Origin: Paraescarpia echinospica
Taxonomy: Eukaryota; Annelida; Polychaeta; Sabellida; Siboglinidae
Reading direction: 5' to 3'
Length of the DNA stretch: 64,000 nt
Assembly: GCA_020002185.1 (NCBI GenBank)
Contig: CM034535.1
Location: 72,938,684-73,002,683, forward strand
A program made the translations under genes and the position numbers. Positions 26,531-43,547 of the stretch are shown here, piece after piece; position 1 is the first letter of the stretch, and every line of letters starts with the position of its first letter. The notes below the pieces were generated by a model. It saw only the letters and a list, made by a program, of their open reading frames with translations. It was not told the origin of the DNA and did no database searches.

Positions 26531-27696
26531 GGCACACACCAGCCGATTTTTGGCACACACCAACCGACTAGTCGGCGTAAAAACCGTCGGCCGACGGCAG
26601 TCGGTTGGTGTGTGCCGAATTTAAGCCCGACGGTCGGCCTTATAGCGCCAACTAACGCCGATTCAAATGTTGAATCGGCGGTCGGCGTTAATCGGCAGTC
26701 GGCGTTAAATAAGGAGGTATCCGATGACAAGTCGGTGCATATCCGATGACGAGTCGGCTGGTGTGTGCAGGTTTTTTGTCATAACACGACGGTCGGCGGT
26801 AACTTGGCCAATAAGAAATCATAGAGCGATCATGTGATAGTATTCGATACAAGTCAATGCTAAGCCCGGCGTCTTTTTTGAGTTTTCAAACCATTTCACT
26901 TTCGGGCCACATGCTTTCATTTTTTAATTTCATATTTTACTGACCTGGCGGGTAACCAACGTTTCAGAAAGTGATCGATTATTTTTTATCCTATTGCTAT
27001 TGACCATCATCATTTTTTTCGCTTGTTCATAAAACAGGCGCCACAAATAAACCTAATTTCCACCTGACTTTGTAAGTTTGTTTCACGCTTCCAACAGGAA
27101 TCGCCATTTTGTTTTGTGAAAAACGCTACCTCTGGTGGCTCCGCTACCGGCGCATATATTAAGCCTTAAAAATCCGCAAAGCGGCGCTAGCGGTGGAAAA
27201 CGTTTTTGAGGAATTCGTTGGGTGCGACTGATTACACTTCAAGTTTCAACATAACTGTTAACTGAAACGGCTAAATATAACATTCTGCGTACTGTCATAA
27301 AACATAGCTCGACGCTATACGTTTCTTTGCTGGAGGATATGCTAAATGCTCAAGTCATATCGTCGTGAAGGCTGACGTCGAAGCTCCGACTTACTATGTA
27401 ACAAGTTTCGTTTTTCTGATAGCCGTTTTGGCCTAATTTTTACAAATGTTTCATATGTTTATTGTAGGTGTATCGAAACACATTGTTAACTCCGTAGTAA
27501 ACACGCGTATTTATAGTGGATTTTTCCACAAGGATCAAGCCGAGCACCGACGGTCGGCGCGAGTCGGTTGGTGTGTGCTGGCTGGTGTGTGCGGGCAGAA
27601 ATCGGCGCTAGTCGGCGGAACTAATTGGCGTTTAGCACCGACTGCTTTTTGCGCCGACTGGCAACGAAAGTCGGCGTTAGTCGGTTGGTGTGTGCC
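26531..27696. mobile_element. Nonautonomous DNA transposon with terminal inverted repeats (1166 bp)
   Basis: The left end GGCACACACCAGCCGATTTT and the right end (reverse complement GGCACACACCAACCGACTAA) form the terminal repeats, flanked by TA on both sides (26529-26530, 27697-27698). Both ends are packed with GTCGGCG/CGCCGAC words, and the left end carries a 65-bp hairpin (26552-26616). The interior shows no transposase. The superfamily is not certain; a TA target duplication fits Tc1/mariner-like or ISL2EU-like groups. The flanking ATGCTA/TAGCAT also pairs, so the true end may lie a few bases further out. Confidence 0.75.
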
Positions 27697-27884
27697 TAGC
27701 ATATCCGTCACCTTTTTCGACGCACAGGACGGATAGCCACATACTCTGAGGGTTTCTCTTAGGTGTTTCTCCTCTTCCTTCTTTCCCCATCTTCCGAAAT
27801 TAGTCTTTCACGTGTTCATCAGGGTTCTGACTACTCCTAATTTTTGGGGTGGTTGGACGCAAAGTTCAGGTATTAGTCATGTAT

Positions 27885-27888
<4 letters not shown>

Positions 27889-27976
<88 letters not shown>
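27889..27976. repeat. (TG)n microsatellite, about 44 units
   Basis: An uninterrupted TG run followed by CGCGTACGTGTGTGCGTGTG. Confidence 0.97.
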
Positions 27977-27980
<4 letters not shown>

Positions 27981-28397
27981 TACGTGTGTGCGTGTGTTTG
28001 GGGGGGGCATCATATATGCACCCATTGCACCCCAAGCAATATCATCAACAAAGAAAGTCTTGTTAACACAGGCCTCTGGCCACTTGTCCAGTAGTATGCG
28101 ACATTGAAGAATACGCTGGGTAGGACAAGGCTGTAGAATGGAGAGCAATCTTCCCAACGCTGTCTGAAATTCTTTTTTGGAGAGGACAACAGTAAAGTCT
28201 AAAGATCAATAGGCAGACGCAGACCACGCTTGGCCTTGGTGGACGGGAATAATGCGTCAGCGTCTGAGTGCACGATACGGTACATCGATATTCAGCATCC
28301 GCTCTGCCCTGATGTTACCTACCTGACGATGTCATTTCATCAGTTTGACTCATCACATTAATTATAATGCTGGAGATAAGGATTTGTGTTATTTGAA

Positions 28398-28405
28398 TGA
28401 CGTCA
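28398..28405. promoter_or_regulatory. Perfect CRE (TGACGTCA)
   Basis: A palindromic cAMP-response element in a short CpG-containing patch (GCAGCGCGCGCATC, ATACGTCAGCGCGTG), about 140 bp upstream of a strong splice donor. It could be part of a promoter for the + strand gene downstream. An 8-mer can occur by chance. Confidence 0.25.
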
Positions 28406-28429
28406 ACGTATCGTCTGCTACTGCAGCGC

Positions 28430-28547
28430 GCGCATCTGCTGAATGAAAACAATGCAATGGTTTCTGGGATACGTCAGCGCGTGTGATGCAGAATCATTGA
28501 GTTTGGTACAGCGTTGCTGTTGAGTGATAGATCGTTTGCCGGTAAAG
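28430..28547 (+). other. Candidate 5' leader exon ending in a strong donor
   Basis: The segment has raised GC and ends at GGTAAAG/GTAAGTAT, a near-ideal donor. No acceptor or ORF is required if it is a first, untranslated exon. It lies 9 kb upstream of the first confident coding exon, on the same strand. The 5' limit is arbitrary; no transcript evidence is available. Confidence 0.22.
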
Positions 28548-33495
<4,948 letters not shown>

Positions 33496-33496
33496 G

Positions 33497-33905
33497 TACT
33501 GTGCAACTGATATATGATAAGACACTCCACAACAATGTCAGGAACTTGACTGCAGAATCTCACGGTGAGGAAACTAGTTACAATGACAACACTGGACTAA
33601 GTCTTGTCACGCCGGATACCCTGTCACGCCACGGGTCATCAACGTGTTGGACGTGCTGGACCATGTGTGTCTTCAAGTTTTGTCAGAATGGATCATGATA
33701 TATATAATATATATATACATATATACATATCATCATCACCATTCCCTCGTTGTGGGAATGATTTTTCTACGGATAATCGGTTTTATTTGTTGTTTCTCTA
33801 TATTCAGCTTATCGATTTAATCTTTACTAAGACAGTTTCCCACACAGAGAACACTTATAACAAGAATGTGGTTAAGTCAGAATTTGTACATTATCAATAC
33901 AATAC
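33497..33905 (+). repeat. Dispersed repeat family 'AESH', copy 1
   Basis: Closely matches the reverse complement of 39400-39800 over about 400 bp. Shared words include CCGGATACCCTGTCACGCCA and GTCTTCAAGTTTTGTCAGAA. A frame keeping NVRNLTAESH and LVTPDTLSRHGSS is open in both copies. The origin is unknown; likely an unclassified transposable element. Confidence 0.75.
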
Positions 33906-34108
33906 AATCCACTGTGATGTCAGTTCAACTTGGTTCCAACAGGAGATATTCTTCTTCCTCTTGACCCCGAGTGAGGTGTGGTCCACATCACCCTGTCTGT
34001 CCCACCCTCTTAGTGATTCCCCTCTGGAGACATCTGTCTCAGTCTCCTGCCATGTTCTTCCAGTCTTGGCCATTCCTACCTGCCCTCTTAAGATCTCTCT
34101 TCACACTA

Positions 34109-34287
34109 TCTTTCCATCTCAGTTTTGGTCTTTACAATGTCTTTCCATCTAATTTTTGGTCTTTACAATGTCTTTCCATCTCAGTGTTGGTGTTTACAAT
34201 GTCTTTCCATCTCAGTTTTGGTCTTTATAATGTCTTTCCATCCCAGTTTTGATCTATACAATGTCTTTCCAGTTTTGGTCTCTCTCA
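34109..34287. repeat. 31-bp minisatellite, about 5.5 units
   Basis: The unit is TCTTTCCATCTCAGTTTTGG plus TCTTTACAATG, with substitutions and a shortened last unit. Confidence 0.93.
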
Positions 34288-35560
34288 TCTCCTTCTACCT
34301 CCTTCTGTTTTCCATGCTCCCTTTGTCAGTCTTTATTCATTCACTGTGTGAGTTAATGCCACTGACTCTCTTCTCTCAATTTCCTCATCATCCTTTTGTC
34401 TTCCTTGGTCACTTTTCACATTATTCAGACCCAGTTGTTCTGCTGCCTGTAGCTTCTCATGCCACTTTGTTGGTGCCAGTGTTCCCAAGCCACTGTGAGA
34501 TATGTCCACTGTTCCACAGTGTTGTCGACATATCTTCTTGGTCATCTCTAGAATTCAAATGGAAAGCTGGACCAATTAATAAAATCTCTGCATTACCATA
34601 GCAACCAGGTTCACAGGTGCTGATACATTGACATGATTCAATGTGAATATATCAGTAATGTGTTGATTTATTTTATGCTGTTTCATTATAGATCTGCTAA
34701 TCTCTAACATGTTATGTTGATAATTTCTGACAATTATAGAAATAGCTTCCTTCCTTTCATAATAGTTTTATTCTTATCATATAATTAATAGGTATATAAT
34801 GATGATAGTGTATTTAATATTAAGGTATGTAGCAATCAATGTAGGTATTATTTTATTGTATAAATTTTATTTATGGCTCAGTATTGACACTGAATTTTCA
34901 TGTAGTTTAAACAATGTCCTAAGTCTTCACCAATCTGGTCCGTTGGAGTGATTTTTGTGGGGCCAAATTGAGTGTAACATTTCAGTCGCCAAACCTGCCT
35001 AGGTAGAGACAGGGGCAAGAAGGGACTAGCACTGGAGACTTGTAGACAGAGTTGGTGTACTGCCAAGAGTCATGCAGTGGTTGCCTAAATGGTTGTCCTT
35101 ACATGCTATTGCACTAAAGCAAGTCACCTGCGATGTAGGGCCATCACTCAAGTGCCCAAACATGCCCCACCCAGAGAGTGTGTGCACACACATGCATGCG
35201 TACAGGGAGGTGTGGCATGTGTGCGGGTAGCTCAGGTGTACACACGTCACTGTCGGCTACGATGACAATGTGCACATGATAACAGATATTGCAATATAAG
35301 ATATGTAACTTGAACCACAATTTCTGTTGTTTTTGTCGATTCGTTCAAACTGGAAGTAGGTGATCTTTTCACTGGTGTCGGAATGACGTTTCAGTGTAGT
35401 GTTGTATAGACCAGTATATTCACTCCTGTCATGCTGTATTTTGGGATGTATTGTGAGGTATTAGTACTGTAGTTGAGAATTTATATAGAGTGACTGATGG
35501 TGGCTTTGACAGGTGTATCTTTTTGCTGTCAAAGGTGTGATATTGACGTCTTTCATGACA
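34288..35560. other. Gene-poor stretch
   Basis: No gene or repeat recognised; AT-rich between 34620 and 34900. Confidence 0.35.
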
Positions 35561-37619
35561 GGTTGTGAAGCTACAGTCAGAGGTGTGATGTTGTAGCCCA
35601 CTGTGACATGCCTGTCATAAGTGTTATTGCAGTGTGTGACAGTTTCTTGCTGCGGTATGTGACAGTGTCTTTTTGTAGTTGATGATGGTGTGTTGTTGTT
35701 GCAGTGTGTGATGATGTTTTGTTACAGTTTTTGATGGTGTGTTATTGTTGCAGTGTGTGATGATGTTTTGTTACAGTTGTTGATGGTGTGTTATTGTTGC
35801 AGTGTGAGATGATGTTTTGTTACAGTTGTTGATGGTGTGTTATTGTTGCAGTGTGTGATGATGTTTTGTTACAGTTGTTGATGGTGTGTTGTTGCAGTGT
35901 GTGATGATGTTTTGTTACAGTTTTTGATGGTGTGTTGTTGTTGCAGTGTGTGATGATGTTTTGTTACAGTTGTTGATGGTGTGTTATTGTTGCAGTGTGT
36001 GATGATGTTTTGTTACAGTTGATGATGGTGTGTTATTGTTGCAGTGTGTGATGATGTTTTGTTACAGTTGATGATGGTGTGTTATTGTCGCAGTGTGAGA
36101 TGATGTTTTGTTACAGTTGTTGATGTTGTGTTGTTGTTGCAGTGTGTGATGATGTTTTGTTACAGTTGATGATGGTGTGTTATTGTTGCAGTTTCTGACA
36201 ATGTGTTGTTGCCATATTTGATGGTGTGTTGGTGTTGCTCTATGTGATCGTGTGTTGCCGTTACTGTTTGTATGACGGTGTTGTTGTTGCCGTGTTTCAC
36301 AGTGTGTTATTGTTCCACTGTGTGATGGTGTATTGTTTTTTTGTGGTGTGTGCCAGTGTGTTGTTGCTATGTTTGACAGTGTGTTGTTGTTGCTGTATGT
36401 GATGGTGTGCTGTTGTTGCAGTGTGTGATGATGTTTTGTTACAGTTGTTGATGGTGTGTTATTGTTGCAGTGTGTGATGACGTTTTGTTACAGTTGTTGA
36501 TGGTGTGTTGTTGTTGCAGTGTGTGATGATGTTTTGTTACAGTTTTTGATGGTGTGTTGTTGTTGCAGTGTGTGATGATGTTTTGTTACAATTGTTGATG
36601 GTGTGTTATTGTTGCAGTGTGTGATGATGTTTTGTTACAGTTGATGATGGTGTGTTATTGTTGCAGTGTGTGATGATGTTTTGTTACAGTTGGTGATGGT
36701 GTGTTATTGTCGCAGTGTGAGATGATGTTTTGTTACAGTTGTTGATGTTGTGTTGTTGTTGCAGTGTGTGATGATGTTTTGTTACAGTTGATGATGGTGT
36801 GTTATTGTTGCAGTGTGTGATGATGTTTTGTTACAGTTGATGATGGTGTGTTATTGTTGCAGTGTGTGATGATGTTTTGTTACAGTTTTTGATGATGTGT
36901 TATTGTTGCAGTGTGTGATGATGTTTTGTTACAGTTTTTGATGGTGTGTTATTGTTGCAGTGTGTGATGATGTTTTGTTACAGTTGTTGATGGTGTGTTA
37001 TTGTTGCAGTGTGTTATGATGTTTTGTTACAGTTGTTGATGGTGTGTTATTGTTGCAGTGTGTGATGATGTTTTGTTACAGTTTTTGATGGTGTGTAATA
37101 GTTGCAGTGTGTGATGATGTTTTGTTACAGTTTTTGATGGTGTGTTATTGTTGCAGTTTCTGACAATGTGTAGTTGCCATATTTGATGGTGTGTTGGTGT
37201 TGCTCTATGTGATCGTGTGTTGCCGTTACTGTTTGTATGACGGTGTTGTTGTTGCCGTGTTTCACAGTGTGTTATTGTTCCACTGTGTGATGGTGTATTG
37301 TTTTTTTTTGTGGTGTGTGACAGTGTTGTTGCTATGTTTGACAGTGTGTTGTTGCTGTATGTGATGGTGTGCTGTTGTTGCAGTGTATGATGGTGTACTG
37401 TTGTTGCAGTATATGATGGTGTGTTGTTGTTGCAGTGTATGATGGTGTGATGTTGTTGCAGTGTATGATGGTGTCTTGTTGTTGCTGCAGTATATGGTGA
37501 TGTGTTGTTGCTCCAGTGTGTTTTTGCAGCATGTGATGGTGTGCTGTGAGAGTGATGGTGTGTTGTTGTTGCTGCATGTGATGGCGAACTGTAAAAGTGA
37601 CAGTGTGTTGTTGTTGCAG
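35561..37619. repeat. 49-bp minisatellite and degenerate TGTTGTTGCAG array
   Basis: The core unit is CAGTGTGTGATGATGTTTTG, TTACAGTTGTTGATGGTGTG, TTATTGTTG (49 bp), clearest at 35700-36190 and 36410-37155. Diverged TGATGGTGTG/TTGTTGCAG units fill the rest. A roughly 200-bp non-canonical block at 36191 recurs at 37156, giving a larger duplication of about 965 bp. The array runs directly into the splice acceptor at 37619. Long frames on the minus strand (THHHTLQQQ-like) are by-products. Confidence 0.93.
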
Positions 37620-37784
37620 CGTGTGATGGCGTGCTGTGAGAGTGACAACAGTTCCCTCGCGTCCTCCCTCAGTGATGCAAGCACTCCGTCCTCCTGTGGG
37701 GGAGACCACAGCGGGCACCAGGCACTGCGTAGACAAGTGTCAGAGGGGAATGGCATCATGGACCTCTTTGGGGTGCAGATGGAG
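37620..37784 (+). CDS. Coiled-coil-like protein, exon A (Ser-rich segment)
   Basis: A 165-nt exon between TTGTTGTTGCAG and GGAG/GTGAGT, phase 0 at both ends, 55 codons. It reads RVMACCESDNSSLASSLSDA, then STPSSCGGDHSGHQALRRQ and a DLFGVQME end. Composition leaves the repeat style abruptly within a few codons of the acceptor, as expected for real coding sequence. The ATG at 37626 could serve as a start in a short isoform, but the upstream frame is open through the minisatellite, so an internal exon is equally possible. It joins 46171-46260 in phase. Family not recognised; Ser/Thr-rich, probably unstructured. Confidence 0.7.
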
Positions 37785-37939
37785 GTGAGTTTTGTAAATG
37801 TATATTTTATCTTGATATGTCCATTTTTGGGTCATAATAATTTTGTGTTTTATAAAATGTTATATTTATTGGAATTATATAATTATTATAATAATTATTA
37901 TTATATTCTATGTAACAGCTTCACCTTGTGTCATTAGTG

Positions 37940-38104
37940 CAGTGAAACCTCTTTGATATAGTCACTTTGGTTGTCTATGTCGGGATTAACAAGTTTTCTG
38001 GATAAACAAATCACGCACATAATGGGGTTTATTAGCAAATTCGGTACTCGTGAAATGATGTCTGGATGCTGAAGTGTTCTGGGTTAGCACAGTTCCACTG
38101 TACT
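37940..38104. mobile_element. Possible pogo/Tigger-like MITE
   Basis: The left end CAGTGAAACCTCTTTGATAT and the reverse complement of the right end, CAGTGGAACTGTGCTAACCC, share the CAGTGxAAC start typical of pogo-like ends. About 165 bp, right side followed by TA. Divergence makes the call tentative. Confidence 0.4.
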
Positions 38105-39399
38105 TGTATAGTGCTTACGTCTACCTGTTTAGATAATTCACCCATTCACCATAAAATTCGAAGTTTTTCCATTTTTTTTCTTTCAAATTTACATGTTACA
38201 CATTTAATGGCTGTAAACATTTCAATAAAGTTAAAAACATGAAGCATAACATTGTTAATTTACATTTGTTTTGAGACTGAATTATAGAAAATATTTCGAA
38301 TTTTATTGGATACCAATTTTAATTACATTTATGTGCTTATCAGATAACCACTGAAAGTCATTCTACAGCTGTATTCTCTTTAACTGATTGCATATCTAAT
38401 TGAAGTTGACACCATGTCCAATACTGCAGCTTCTGTTTCACAGAAGTCACATTGTGAGGCAATGAGGCATGCTGACAGTATCTCTCAGGGGAAGCATAGC
38501 AAAGCATCAAGTTCTGACAAATATTTGCATTAAAAGCTATTTCACACCATTATGCCAGAGATAGAATAACATTTACGGTTGTCATCAGTATAGTTTTTGG
38601 AAAACGGGCTAGAAAACAATGTTCGGTATACAAAGTAAAGTTTGTTATGACATTGTTAAATTACACAAAATCCATAATGTGTAACTTATGAACTGTAATA
38701 TCAAATTGTATCCTTTCTGTGTGTTAATACATTGATATGGAAATTGATTAAATTTTGCAGCTGGTTACACCGATCTCACATGTTCAGCTGCTGTCAGTCG
38801 GAATAGCTGTGCACAGAGTCGTTTTTACGCTGAGGCTGAGCAGAATAATTGAATTAGACATTTGAAACATTATCCAACATTGTCACGAGGAATGTGTTTG
38901 TGATCTTGGGTCTAAGCTGTCTTGGAGACTGGTACCTGGTGCTAACTATGGTGTATGGACACACCCTATTAGCAGCAAACATTAGTGTTTAACTATGGTT
39001 CATGTGCTTGTTAGTAGTAAAGGATATTTGCATATAATTGTCCTTTCTAAACTTTATATTTATTGCACATTGTTTAAATATAATTAAATATTAATAAGTA
39101 CAGATTTATGTATACAAATATGTTAACTGAAGAATGTGTAGTTACAGATTGATACATTTAGGATTTCTTCACATTTAGTAAATATAGTTAAATATTTACA
39201 ACAAATACAGATGTATGTGTTAAAATATATTCAATGAAGAATGTGTAGTTACTGATGAATACAGTAATCTGCAGTTAAAACAAAAGGATGATTATTAAAA
39301 AATTGTAAAGCTACAAGAACACAAAAAGGCACAAATTGTTCTTTCAGAACAGATAGCAACCATAGCCAAAAAGCGTGAGACTAAGAAAGTTACAGCCAT

Positions 39400-39803
39400 T
39401 GTATTGATAATCTACAAAATCCACCTTAACCACAATTTGGCTATAACTGTTATGTCTGTGGGAAACTGTCTTAGCAGAGATTGGACCGATAAGCTGAATA
39501 TAAGGAAATGACAAATAAAACTGACTATCCGTGGAAAAATCATCCTCACAACAAGGGATTGGTGATGGTGATGATGATCTGTGTATAGAATATGTTATAT
39601 ATATCCTGATCCATGCATTCTGACAAAACTTGAAGACACACATGGTCCAGCCCATCCAACACAGAGTTGATGACCCGTGGCGTGACAGGGTATCCGGCGT
39701 GACAAGACTTAGTCCAGTGTTGTCATTGTAACTAGTTTCCTCACTGTGAGATTCTGCAGTCAAGTTCCTGACATTGTTGTTGGCTGTGGAGTGTCTTATC
39801 ACA
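39400..39803 (-). repeat. Dispersed repeat family 'AESH', copy 2
   Basis: Inverted relative to 33497-33905 and about 85-90% alike by eye. The minus-strand frame (152 codons, 39344-39802) remains open through the shared part and shares NVRNLTAESH. A TG-rich tract follows at 39817, matching the CA tract beside copy 1, so the simple repeat is probably part of the element end. Confidence 0.75.
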
Positions 39804-39816
39804 TATCAGTAGTCCT

Positions 39817-39930
39817 GTGTCTGTGTGTGCATGTGTGTGTGTGCGTGCACGTGTTTGCATGAGTGTGTGCATGGGCACGTTTGAGCATGCATGACTGCAT
39901 GCGTGTGTGCTTGTATGGATGCATGTGTAT
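39817..39930. repeat. Degenerate TG/TGCA tract
   Basis: TGTGTGTGCATGTGTGTGTG and CATGACTGCATGCGTGTGTG type sequence beside the dispersed repeat. Confidence 0.85.
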
Positions 39931-40244
39931 AGACCTGACAGTTTTAAATGTTCCAAAATATGTACACACTACACAATGCACATTGAGAATGTTGGAACTG
40001 TGAAGGTGCTAATTATGTGCTCAATAAGTGAAATATTCCTAGCATACTTAAAAAAAATAGGTATTATATCAACCCAGACATTTAAGCCCAATGGCCCGGA
40101 GGCCCACCCAGCTATCTGGCATCTATCCGGAATCCAGCCCAAACACCACAGGGCCAAGATCAAGACTGGGGATTGTGTAATTGTAAAAAGTTGTCCTACT
40201 GTGACTATCTTCAGATAGAGATTGTTTAACCTGCATGAGTTTCT

Positions 40245-40455
40245 TAGGTGTGTGTGTGCGTGCGTGCGTGCTTGTGCATGTGTGTGTGCATGCGTGTATG
40301 CGTGTGTGCGTGCGTGCTTGTGTGCGTGCGTGCGGGTGTGCGTGCGTGCGTGCTTGTGCGTGCGTGCGTACGTGTGTACATCTTATGTGTATGTACATGT
40401 GCATATGCATGCATGCGTGCGTGCATGTGTGTATCTTAGGTACACGTGTGTTCTT
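40245..40455. repeat. TGCG/TGTG low-complexity tract
   Basis: TGCGTGCGTGCGTGCTTGTG-type repeats grading into TGCATGCATGCG. The Cys/Val and His/Thr-rich frames on both strands are artefacts. Confidence 0.9.
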
Positions 40456-41989
40456 GCATGTTAGACATACAAGTGAGCATATGCACATGCACAATTGTGT
40501 TTACATTCTAGAGGTGTTTGTCATTTTGCCTATTCGCCTAATGTATCTTAAACATGCAGCGTGAATATTTAATTATGTCCATTCATTCTACACACATTCT
40601 TACAACACTTCATAGCAGTGATGTTTATAAATACACCACGATCTTCTAGCAAGACATAACTGGACCTAGCACTTTGATAGGACTACACATCTGTGGGTAT
40701 TAATGTCTACTCTAATTGATTTGTCACCTACTGCCTAGTGATCAATAACACACCAGACAGCACCATTTTGTGCATGCGTATGTGCTTGTGAATATAAGAT
40801 GGGAAGATCTCACATGTAATAGCAACCATCTGGTAACTTCTACCTCCGCCTGATGTTACTCATCAAATTATCTCATCTGAATTAGTGCCAAGAGGATACC
40901 ATCAACAAAAATAGAATCTGGTAATTGAGTGGCAGGTAATATTAGGTAATTCAGAGCAGACCACCATATTGGTTATGAATAATTTAAACCAGGCTGATGG
41001 CTGCAGGCTAGTCTAGTCAGGTGGCTTTGTCACGTATGGCCGCACATGATTGGTCAACCGGAACGTGCACAGTTGATGTAGGTTAGGAGCGATTTCTTTC
41101 CATTGTTGCATTTGTGAATTTGTGAGTGTGTCATTTATCAATCAGAGTCACAACAAAGGACCATAACAATGTTTTCAGGTAACCAAAATAAGAGATAATG
41201 TTTGAAGTCTCTGGCTAGATGAGTCATACTGGCCAGGTCTATGCAGCTCATTCTCTTATACTAAAGGGTTTATAATTTGAAATGACTTGGTCTCGTGCTT
41301 CAATTTTGTTTTGTTACATCACCGGAAAGCTTGTGTATGCAAACTATTTCTTTTTTGAAATTTATATTATAACTGTGATTTTTCCAAGCTAATCATTATT
41401 CTACAGGCATAGTTATTTTAACTAATTGTTATTTATATATTTATTAATTTTATAGCTTAATTTAACATTCCTTAGATGAATGCTGTTGATATTCATCGTA
41501 AGTAAACAATGTTTACATTTATTTATTTATTTTAACAATTAGCTTTTATCTACTTATATTTAATATATTAAGTTATGTATTCTTGTATTTGAAATTCATT
41601 TTTATGTGTGTCACTATTATGTACAGAGCTACCAACGTTATCTACTGGATATGGTATTGTATAAAATAAATATTATTATCAGTCTGATTGTATATTCAGT
41701 CAGGTCACTTCAATAAAAAAATAAAACTATATAAGAACCATCTTCATTACTATTAATGTTATGTTATATAAGTTTATAACCTATCAGGAAAATTGGTCTA
41801 AGTTATGAACAATAGTTGGAATATTGTAATTTTAATAAAGCAACATAATGTTTAATATGTACGTACAATACCGTAAAAATTGGCCACCAACTAAGTTCAT
41901 GTAGGAAATATGTCTGTCAAAATTCCATGGTGTTAGATAGCATGCTAAGGTGTGGAACAAACAGAGTTTTATGGTTTTGGAAAATCAGA

Positions 41990-42080
41990 TATGCTTGTGA
42001 GCTATACGCGTCTATCTATTTAGTAAAGTGTCACATTGCATGTAAAAACATAGGGTCGCATTTTTTTAGTAAACAGCAAA
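41990..42080 (+). repeat. Dispersed repeat, pair with 50525-50620
   Basis: AAAATCAGATATGCTTGTGA and GTCTATCTATTTAGTAAAGT match 50534 onward (AAAATCAGATATGCTTGCAA, GTCTGTCTATTTAGTGAAGT), same orientation. Family unknown. Confidence 0.65.
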
Positions 42081-43094
42081 AACGGCCATAATCTACCATG
42101 TGGCTAATGGTGTTCTCAAATTGTAGCTTAATGGCATGCGTGCCCTCTCAATAATCCTTCTAGTTATAACATGCATTTACTAAATCATAAATCTGTAACA
42201 ACAATATTTACAGTCAGTAGTGTTGGCGTATGGCCAGAAAATGGATTAACAGGTCAAACATGATATCTGCACTTGACATTAATAAGCTGGATTCAGTACG
42301 TTTTCACACTTCTATTGAATACATATACATAAATAAATATATATGCAAGCCCACCCACTGATATCAACACTGTATGAGTTTGGATGGAGAACAAAGGAAA
42401 TATAAAACAACATTTTTCATATAAATGTAATAATAAAGATTGACTTAAGAAATACGTTTACCATACCTGGACAAACATGTCATATTGACAAAACTTTGTT
42501 TGTGCAAGATATCATTAAATATAAAAAAGGGTTGGGTCCTCGGTAAGAAATGGTTTCCTTGATCACATGCCGTCTGGACCTTGTTGGTTTTGATGGTCAT
42601 CTCTGGGAGTTTTACTATCAACACATCATAGACAATATATCTTACCTGAGTGAAAAACAGTATCCAGTAATAAAGAATTGACACACAGTTGTTTCCACAG
42701 AGAACACATATACAGCATAAGAAATTGAAATGTTGGTTACTGGATAAAAAATGTAGTCAAGCCCAGACAGCCATTGTAAGATTCATGTCAGTGGTGTATG
42801 TCGAGATAATACCACTTAAAAAAACTGCGACATAAATCCCAGACTCTTGTCATAGATATTACCTGGTAATCAGTGGGATATGAGACATTCTTTCGTTGTT
42901 CAAAAGAAGCATGTCTTCTGCATCTGTATTATCTGTCACCAGTTGGTTTTACCTTTTGTCTGCCGAGTCAGGCGTTTTTAGATGGGACATCTTCTCCGAC
43001 CTTCTCCTCCATATCTTTGATGACATTGATTTATGAGGTTGTATCTTCAAAAGCCAAATATAACAATGCCCATTGTTCCATGTTTCTTAGAAAG

Positions 43095-43405
43095 TTACAC
43101 GGTGGCTTAGTTGCAAAAATTTAAGACTCTTAATCGAGAGAACCTGGGTTGGAATCCTCATACTGCAGCCTTGAAGATTTCGCAGTATTGTTCATTCAAT
43201 ATTGTCTGTGTTCAGTCAGCTGTTTAAATGAGTACCAGGCGGCGGATACTTGTGTATGAGTAGTCTTCATGTAGTAATTACAGTTTGGTTGTCTTCTTCA
43301 CCAAGAGTTTGTATTGGAACAAAACAGGTCTGCCAGAGGGTAAAGTGTAAAGCATTTTGAGCTGTCCTAAAGACTGGAGACCGGGCCGTAAGAATGTCTC
43401 CTTCA
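43095..43405 (+). repeat. SINE family 2, diverged near full-length copy
   Basis: The tRNA-like head has GTGGCTTAGTTGCAAA and AACCTGGGTTGGAATCCT. The body has CAGTCAGCTG and GAGTACCAGG. The tail has AACAGGTCTGCCAGAGGGTA and AAAGTGTAAAGCATTTTGAG. More diverged than the copy at 16660-16980. Confidence 0.75.
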
Positions 43406-43547
43406 TTGTTTATCTTCTTGTTTTATAAATAATTTTGATGTAGCAGTTGTCTGGTTGGTTACCTTTGGATATATACACTATTACGTACATACAAAACTGT
43501 ATATATCTGATAAACACGTGGCATGGTGAAATTGGATTTATCCGTGC

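Noticed and set aside
27812..28157. Cys/Val and His/Thr repeat proteins
   Set aside because: Translation of the (TG)n microsatellite.
42873..43124. 83-codon + strand open frame
   Set aside because: Runs into the SINE head at its 3' end and shows no recognisable domain.
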